Below the pieces are notes generated by a model. That model searched no databases, was not told the origin of the DNA, and saw only the letters and a program-made list of their open reading frames with translations. Positions 23,879-27,803 of a stretch of 27,803 bases of DNA are shown in pieces. The stretch comes from a virus, in the IMG/VR virus record IMGVR_UViG_3300024999_000323, positions 1 through 27,803 of that record, one strand, 5' to 3'. Positions within the stretch are counted from its first letter, which is position 1; every line of letters starts with the position of its first letter. A program made the position numbers and the translations under genes.

Positions 23879-24691
23879 TTGCCTGAAAATATTCCTTTAA
23901 CAGATTTATTATCTGGAGGAACAAATTCTTTAAGAACAGAAGTAACAAATATTCCTACTGTAACTAATGCTAATATTGATATTGCATTATCTGCATTAAG
24001 AGATGCAATTACAAAAACTGGAGAAACGGTTAAAACATTAGCAGATGTAGTTGATAAATTGAGTGATGTAGGTGTAACAAGTTTACCTAGTTTAATTGCA
24101 GGTAGTGATATTGTTGGTAAGGTTGGAATTGATCAAACTACAGGTGGGACTACAAATGGTGTAGTGAATAAAAATGCAAGTGGGAATGAGATATTCACTG
24201 ATGCTAGTCCGGGGAGTATGAAACTAACTGGTAGTAATGTTGAACAAACATTAAACCAAAATTTACCTACAAAAGCTAATTTAATTGGTATTTCAGATGG
24301 TACAAAGATACAAGCAATGACAGGCAATTATGCAATGACTTTATTGGCAAGTGCCGAAAGGACAGCATCAACATTAAGTCCCGAACAAACAAATACAAAC
24401 TCTAAAGGTTTAATTGTAGAAATTAATGTAACGGTGGCTGGAACAGGTACATTGATACCACAGTTAGTCGCAACTGTCAACAGTCAATCACACATATTTT
24501 TTGTTGCTACAACCGCAATAAGTGCAGTAGGGAAAAAAATGTATATGTTTTACCCTGGCACTTTATCTGCTGGTATGAGTGAGTTAACCGAAACAAAGTC
24601 ATTAATAATACCTTACAAGTGGCAAGCTAGGATAGCGCATAGTGACAGTTCTGCATGGACTTATTCTGTAGGTGCTATTTATGCTGTTTAA
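23879..24691 (+). CDS. Virion surface / fibre-related protein, TTG start
   Basis: TTG 23879 lies after AAGGATGTGAT. The 270-residue product has a helical N-terminal part (LTDLLSGGTNSLRTEVTN, about 7-65), a short Gly/Thr/Ser-rich linker (about 75-115), and a C-terminal beta-rich domain of about 120 residues (LIVEINVTVAGTGTLIPQLVATVN to SVGAIYAV) like phage receptor-binding or spike domains. It lies in the fibre cluster and is probably a second host-contact or baseplate protein. No enzymatic motif is seen. Confidence 0.6.
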   Translation: MPENIPLTDLLSGGTNSLRTEVTNIPTVTNANIDIALSALRDAITKTGETVKTLADVVDKLSDVGVTSLPSLIAGSDIVGKVGIDQTTGGTTNGVVNKNASGNEIFTDASPGSMKLTGSNVEQTLNQNLPTKANLIGISDGTKIQAMTGNYAMTLLASAERTASTLSPEQTNTNSKGLIVEINVTVAGTGTLIPQLVATVNSQSHIFFVATTAISAVGKKMYMFYPGTLSAGMSELTETKSLIIPYKWQARIAHSDSSAWTYSVGAIYAV

Positions 24692-24706
24692 AAGGGGGTG
24701 TGTGTA

Positions 24707-24913
24707 ATGTTAACTACTAAAATTTATGAGGAATCAAATCATTTTTTATTTGTTGTTACTGATGGAACCTACACATTCGAATATAGATGGGGTAAAGAAA
24801 CAACTGAAGGTCAGACAACAGAAGTATATCTTCAAAATTGTAAGCGCGAAGCAGAGTTATTAGCACAACATGAAATTGACAAAATGCGACCACCACAAGA
24901 AATAACTATCTAA
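24707..24913 (+). CDS. Small fibre-region protein, 68 aa
   Basis: ATG 24707 is preferred because GGGGGTG (24694-24700) is well placed before it; an in-frame GTG at 24698 overlaps that site. The product has a beta-rich first half (HFLFVVTDGTYTFEYRWG) and a helical second half (NCKREAELLAQHEIDKM). It lies 15 nt after the preceding surface protein and is the last gene before two terminators. Small proteins of this kind after fibres often act in assembly, but no family is recognised. Confidence 0.6.
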   Translation: MLTTKIYEESNHFLFVVTDGTYTFEYRWGKETTEGQTTEVYLQNCKREAELLAQHEIDKMRPPQEITI

Positions 24914-24940
24914 CTATCGAAGGTGCGTTAGTTTGATAGT
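24905..24940 (+). other. Stem-loop overlapping a stop codon
   Basis: ACTATCTAAC (24905-24914) can pair with GTTA (24927-24930) and GATAGT (24935-24940), leaving GTTT (24931-24934) as a bulge. ACTATC is duplicated (24905-24910 and 24913-24918), so alternative pairings are possible. No T run follows. It may stabilise the 3' end of the fibre transcript. Confidence 0.3.
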
Positions 24941-24994
24941 GAAATAGTAGATAATTAAATATTATATACATAATAATTGCATATTTATTTATTT

Positions 24995-25045
24995 AATAAT
25001 TAAGTAGGATTGAAGTTTAATATCTCTCCTACTTAATTATTTTTT
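24995..25045 (+). terminator. Strong terminator after the fibre genes
   Basis: A perfect 15-bp stem, AATAATTAAGTAGGA (24995-25009) and its complement (25027-25041), has a 17-nt loop and is followed by TTTT. It closes the fibre transcription unit. Confidence 0.85.
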
Positions 25046-25102
25046 ACATTTTTCATAACAAAAGCGTTGTTTTGTGTTGATTTATGGTAATTTGAGAGTG
25101 AA

Positions 25103-25134
25103 GAAACCCTTGAAATATAAGGGTTTCATTTTTT
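25103..25134 (+). terminator. Second terminator in tandem
   Basis: GAAACCCTT (25103-25111) and AAGGGTTTC (25119-25127) form a 9-bp stem with a 7-nt loop, followed by ATTTTTT. With the terminator at 24995 it separates the fibre genes from the resolvase gene. No clear promoter is visible in the 50 nt that follow. Confidence 0.88.
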
Positions 25135-25185
25135 GTGATTTTTATGATTATTTAAAAATTTAATTTAGAAAGTGAGTGATTAATT

Positions 25186-25659
25186 ATTAAAATATTAAAT
25201 TTTGACCAAGCTACAAAAATATCAGGTTATTCTTTGTTTGATAACAAAGAATTAGTAGCATACGGAAAACTTGAAGTAGATAAAAAAGAAAAGAATATAA
25301 TTGAACGTATGAAACAAATGATTTCATTGATTAAATTAAAAATTAATGAACATAAACCTGATTTTATTGTTTTTGAAGATACACAATTCCAGAAATCATA
25401 TAAAACATATCAAGAGTTATCTCAGATGCAAGGTGTATTAATGAATGTATTATTTGACTTAGACATTGGTTTTGAAATTGTATCTCCTGGAACATGGAGA
25501 AGTTATTCCAAAATAAAAGGGAGGAAAAGAATCGAACAAAAGGCTAACACAATTCAAATGATAAAAGATAAATATAATTTAGAATTATCAGAGGATATTT
25601 GCGATGCAATCGGAATAGGGTTGTGGTCAATTAATAAGATTAAAGTTAAAAATAAATAA
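25186..25659 (+). CDS. RuvC-like Holliday junction resolvase, apparent ATT start
   Basis: This nuclease would cut branched DNA before packaging. The first standard start is TTG 25234, but that removes the first catalytic Asp. Upstream codons read KILNFDQATKISGYSLF behind AAAGTGAGTGAT (25169-25180), and ATT 25186 is correctly spaced. With that start (157 residues) the catalytic acids are Asp7, Glu64, Asp137 and Asp140, almost the same numbering as E. coli RuvC (Asp7, Glu66, Asp138, Asp141), which strongly supports it. No ATG, GTG or TTG exists between the last in-frame stop (25177) and 25234. A lost base in the read is the alternative explanation. The gene lies behind two terminators and before the coiled-coil/DUF2325-like gene. 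Confidence 0.85.
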   Translation: MKILNFDQATKISGYSLFDNKELVAYGKLEVDKKEKNIIERMKQMISLIKLKINEHKPDFIVFEDTQFQKSYKTYQELSQMQGVLMNVLFDLDIGFEIVSPGTWRSYSKIKGRKRIEQKANTIQMIKDKYNLELSEDICDAIGIGLWSINKIKVKNK

Positions 25660-25725
25660 AATATTAATATAAATATATTCTTACCTCCTCCCATATTATT
25701 TACACTTTATTTTATCACTTATAAA

Positions 25726-25734
25726 TGGTATAAT
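25726..25734 (+). promoter_or_regulatory. Extended -10 promoter of the DUF2325-like gene
   Basis: TGGTATAAT is a perfect extended -10 element. A -35 box with normal spacing is weak (TTTATT near 25706-25711), which is acceptable for extended -10 promoters. Transcription would start near 25741. An inverted repeat in the leader (ATATAATA, 25750-25757, and TATTATAT, 25764-25771) could be an operator, but is A/T only. Confidence 0.55.
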
Positions 25735-25793
25735 ATTTTTATATGTTTCATATAATACTATAATATTATATACAATAGAGGTGATAAAATAAA

Positions 25794-27215
25794 ATGAATA
25801 TTAAAATGATGTCAGAAGATCCTAAACTTAAATTTGCGGAAACTTATAAAAATGATAAAGACAAAACAGCAAATAAGAAAAAAAAATTATTAGAAAAATT
25901 CATAAATGTAACTAAAGTTGAAAATGTAAAAGATTCTGAAGAAATAAATGATATTATTAGCAATAACAATGATAAAAGTAATAAAGAATATTCAAAAGAA
26001 TTACGTCAAAAAGATAAACAAATTGAGAATTTACAAAAGGATTTAGTACTAAAAAATAAAGAATTAAAAGATAATAAATCTACTATCTCTCTCTTAAAGA
26101 AAGAAATTTATTATTTAAAACAGAAGAATATTCTTTATGAAAGTGCTGAAATATTATCATTGAGAAATAAAATTACTGAGCAGGAAAATATTTTAATTAA
26201 AATTCAGGAAGATGTATTAAATAGGCTACCTTATAAGGATAATTATGATAAGTTAGTAGAAGATAATAAGAGCTATAAAAATACATTTGCAATAATGAAA
26301 CTTCAACATCAAGAAGTACGTGTTAAATATGAAAAACTTAAAACTGTTTTAACACATATTAATACTTCTACTGTAGCAGAAGATTTAAAGAAACATAAAG
26401 AAATTATTAATAATATGAGTATTGAATTACAACATTTTAAATACCTTTCTGAGAATTATAAAGAATCTTTGACTGTTCTAGATTTAATAGATGAATTAAT
26501 TGCAAGGTTTAATGATACAAATTATATGGAATATGAAAAAATCTATAATTTATATAAGTTATATTTTAATAAAATGAAATTTGGATTAGGTTATAATTGT
26601 AAATCTGATGTGCAGAAAATAGAAGATAATGTTAACATAGAATTTGGTTGGTTAAGATTAATTAATAATAGATGGTTTTTTATTGGAACAAATTATAAAA
26701 CTTATCCTATTATTAATACTATTCCATATATGAAAAATGGAATTCCTGCGAAAGCAATTGTAGAATTTGGATTAGCAAAATTAGTTAAAGCATTTCAGTA
26801 TTATAGTTTTAATTATGATATGTATGAAGAAAATTCTTTATTTATTAATAAGTATAAGCGTAAAAATAACAACGCTGATGAATATGTTAATTTTGGTAAT
26901 TTTACAGTTTTAATTGTTGGCTCACAATATAAGAATCAATATATGGGCAGATTAAAAAAGCATGGATTGAATGTATTATGGTTTGATTCATTTGATTTAG
27001 ATGATGTAAATAAGTTAGAAATTATGATTAAACATTCAGATATAGTTATTATTTGTAGAAGACATACCAGACATTATGTTAATAAGTTGGTAAATATGTC
27101 TTTTAAAGACAATGATAAATTTCAATTCATAGAGAAAGATAATGAAGACAGTATTGTTGGAAGAGTGAGGTTTGCTGGAATTAAATTGGGATTGATTAAA
27201 ATGGATAGTGATTAA
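25794..27215 (+). CDS. Coiled-coil protein with C-terminal DUF2325-like Rossmann domain (moron candidate)
   Basis: The 473-residue product has a very charged N-terminus, a long coiled coil at about 66-225 (KELRQKDKQIENLQKDL and following), a central folded part (230-365), and a C-terminal alpha/beta domain (about 369-470). That domain reads TVLIVGSQY (371-379), then GLNVLWFDSF (391-400), then SDIVIICRRHTRHYV (415-429). This is the plan of DUF2325: a first strand with a VG turn, then a D-(I/V)-V-I-I strand leading to a conserved S/T-x-H segment. Host DUF2325 proteins with coiled coils are common in Bacillales; their role is not established. The gene has its own promoter and AGAGGTGAT site (25777-25785) and is closed by a 31-bp hairpin. 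It is probably cargo rather than a virion gene. The function is unknown; host-signal or anti-defence roles are guesses. Confidence 0.6.
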   Translation: MNIKMMSEDPKLKFAETYKNDKDKTANKKKKLLEKFINVTKVENVKDSEEINDIISNNNDKSNKEYSKELRQKDKQIENLQKDLVLKNKELKDNKSTISLLKKEIYYLKQKNILYESAEILSLRNKITEQENILIKIQEDVLNRLPYKDNYDKLVEDNKSYKNTFAIMKLQHQEVRVKYEKLKTVLTHINTSTVAEDLKKHKEIINNMSIELQHFKYLSENYKESLTVLDLIDELIARFNDTNYMEYEKIYNLYKLYFNKMKFGLGYNCKSDVQKIEDNVNIEFGWLRLINNRWFFIGTNYKTYPIINTIPYMKNGIPAKAIVEFGLAKLVKAFQYYSFNYDMYEENSLFINKYKRKNNNADEYVNFGNFTVLIVGSQYKNQYMGRLKKHGLNVLWFDSFDLDDVNKLEIMIKHSDIVIICRRHTRHYVNKLVNMSFKDNDKFQFIEKDNEDSIVGRVRFAGIKLGLIKMDSD

Positions 27216-27225
27216 TAATATTTTA

Positions 27226-27292
27226 ATTTAAAAAGAGTAATAAAAAAGAATATAGATTTTTTCTATATTCTTTTTTATTACTCTTTTTAAAT
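27226..27292 (+). terminator. Exceptionally long perfect terminator hairpin
   Basis: The 31-nt arms 27226-27256 and 27262-27292 are perfectly complementary with a loop of five T. The 3' arm contains a run of six T and a run of five T, so the structure can terminate transcription in either direction. It separates the DUF2325-like gene from the tail assembly chaperone gene. Confidence 0.85.
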
Positions 27293-27343
27293 ATTTTACA
27301 TAATTAAATAAATAAAATAAAAATAAACGGAGGTATTCCTATC

Positions 27344-27803
27344 ATGGCAAAATCAAAACAATTAACATCTTCTATTCTCCTTCAAGAACAATCAAAATTA
27401 TTTGTTCAGAAAAAAGTTAATATCCATATCAACAAAAAAGATTATGAAGTATTGGTAGATCAGAAGTTTCTACCTACCAAATTAAATGCATTAATTATGG
27501 AGTCTATTAGTAATTATGAAAATCTTAAAAATTTAGATGAATCAGTTAAAATTAGCTATTTAATGCTACTTGCAATAAAACAATTTACAGATATTGAAAT
27601 TGCTAAAACAGATGATTTTGAATATCAGATTCGTGTGCTAAATTCATTAATTAATCTAGAGGTATTTGATAAGATAGTAAGTGAATTCCCAGAAAGTGAA
27701 TTAGAAAAAATTAATGAGTATATGTTGAAATTTAATAATAAGATTGATGAATTTATGAAAGACGGAAAAAGTATTGAGTATTTGAAGGAAGTTTTTGGTG
27801 GTG
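27344..27803 (+). CDS. Tail assembly chaperone-like protein (3' end outside window)
   Basis: ATG 27344 follows ACGGAGGT (27328-27335) and the frame is open to the right edge (153 residues visible). The N-terminus MAKSKQLTSSILLQEQSKLFV, the KKVNIHINKKDYEVLVD strand, and the helical middle (ISYLMLLAIKQFTDIEI) resemble the chaperones that sit before the tape measure gene in long-tailed phages and prevent its aggregation. Many such genes are extended by a programmed frameshift, which would fall outside the window. No definite slippery heptamer is seen in the visible part. Confidence 0.6.
   Translation, partial: MAKSKQLTSSILLQEQSKLFVQKKVNIHINKKDYEVLVDQKFLPTKLNALIMESISNYENLKNLDESVKISYLMLLAIKQFTDIEIAKTDDFEYQIRVLNSLINLEVFDKIVSEFPESELEKINEYMLKFNNKIDEFMKDGKSIEYLKEVFGG

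Noticed and set aside
25683-25693. Pyrimidine run ACCTCCTCCCA that reads as a strong ribosome binding site on the minus strand
   Set aside because: No minus-strand start codon or open frame follows at a usable distance. It could pair with plus-strand binding sites but I found no convincing partner.
1-27803. tRNA genes, CRISPR arrays and insertion sequences
   Set aside because: No cloverleaf with the usual conserved bases, no regularly spaced repeats and no transposase-like protein were seen on either strand.
27780-27803. Possible programmed frameshift site at the right edge
   Set aside because: The run GTTTTTGG does not fit the X-XXY-YYZ slippery pattern in the reading frame, and the end of the gene is outside the window.

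Overview
The window is part of the late (virion assembly) region of a tailed bacteriophage. Every credible gene is on the + strand. The DNA is very AT-rich, and most genes have strong AGGAGG-type ribosome binding sites. TTG starts are common, and two genes appear to start at ATT. These features, together with the protein families, point to a phage of a low-GC Firmicute (Bacillus or Clostridium type). I cannot name the species from sequence alone.

Layout, left to right. (1) 1-9.4 kb, packaging and head: a partial gene in the small-terminase position, large terminase (terL), portal, a small protein, a prohead protease fused to a scaffold with an apparent internal scaffold start, a decoration-like protein and the major capsid protein, closed by a 17-bp terminator hairpin. 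(2) 10.4-15.4 kb, neck and tail tube: a series of small connector-like proteins, an Ig-like-domain protein, a tail-terminator-like protein, an unrecognised 239-aa protein, a probable tail tube protein and a small protein. (3) 18.3-24.9 kb, fibres: a small virion protein, a 993-aa tail fibre with a C1q-like tip, an orphan S74-type fibre end, and further surface proteins, closed by two terminators. (4) 25.2-27.3 kb: a RuvC-like resolvase, then a coiled-coil/DUF2325-like gene with its own promoter and a 31-bp terminator, which looks like a moron (independently transcribed cargo gene). (5) The right edge carries the start of a tail-assembly-chaperone-like gene, so the tape measure gene is probably just outside.

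Four free-standing homing-endonuclease-type genes from three nuclease families are set between virion genes at 4.4, 9.5, 15.5 and 22.0 kb: EDxHD/Vsr-like, GIY-YIG, PD-(D/E)XK-like with many repeats, and GIY-YIG. The genes on either side are intact, except at 22.0 kb, where a fibre-tip remnant follows the endonuclease.

The least expected signals are regulatory. The EDxHD and PD-(D/E)XK genes, though unrelated in their nuclease domains, share a leader RNA (TAGGTAG...CCCTACT) that can sequester the ribosome binding site. The terL and portal starts lie in hairpin loops. The RuvC-like gene can include its catalytic Asp7 only if it starts at a non-standard codon. Functions are assigned from recognised motifs and gene order, not from database searches.
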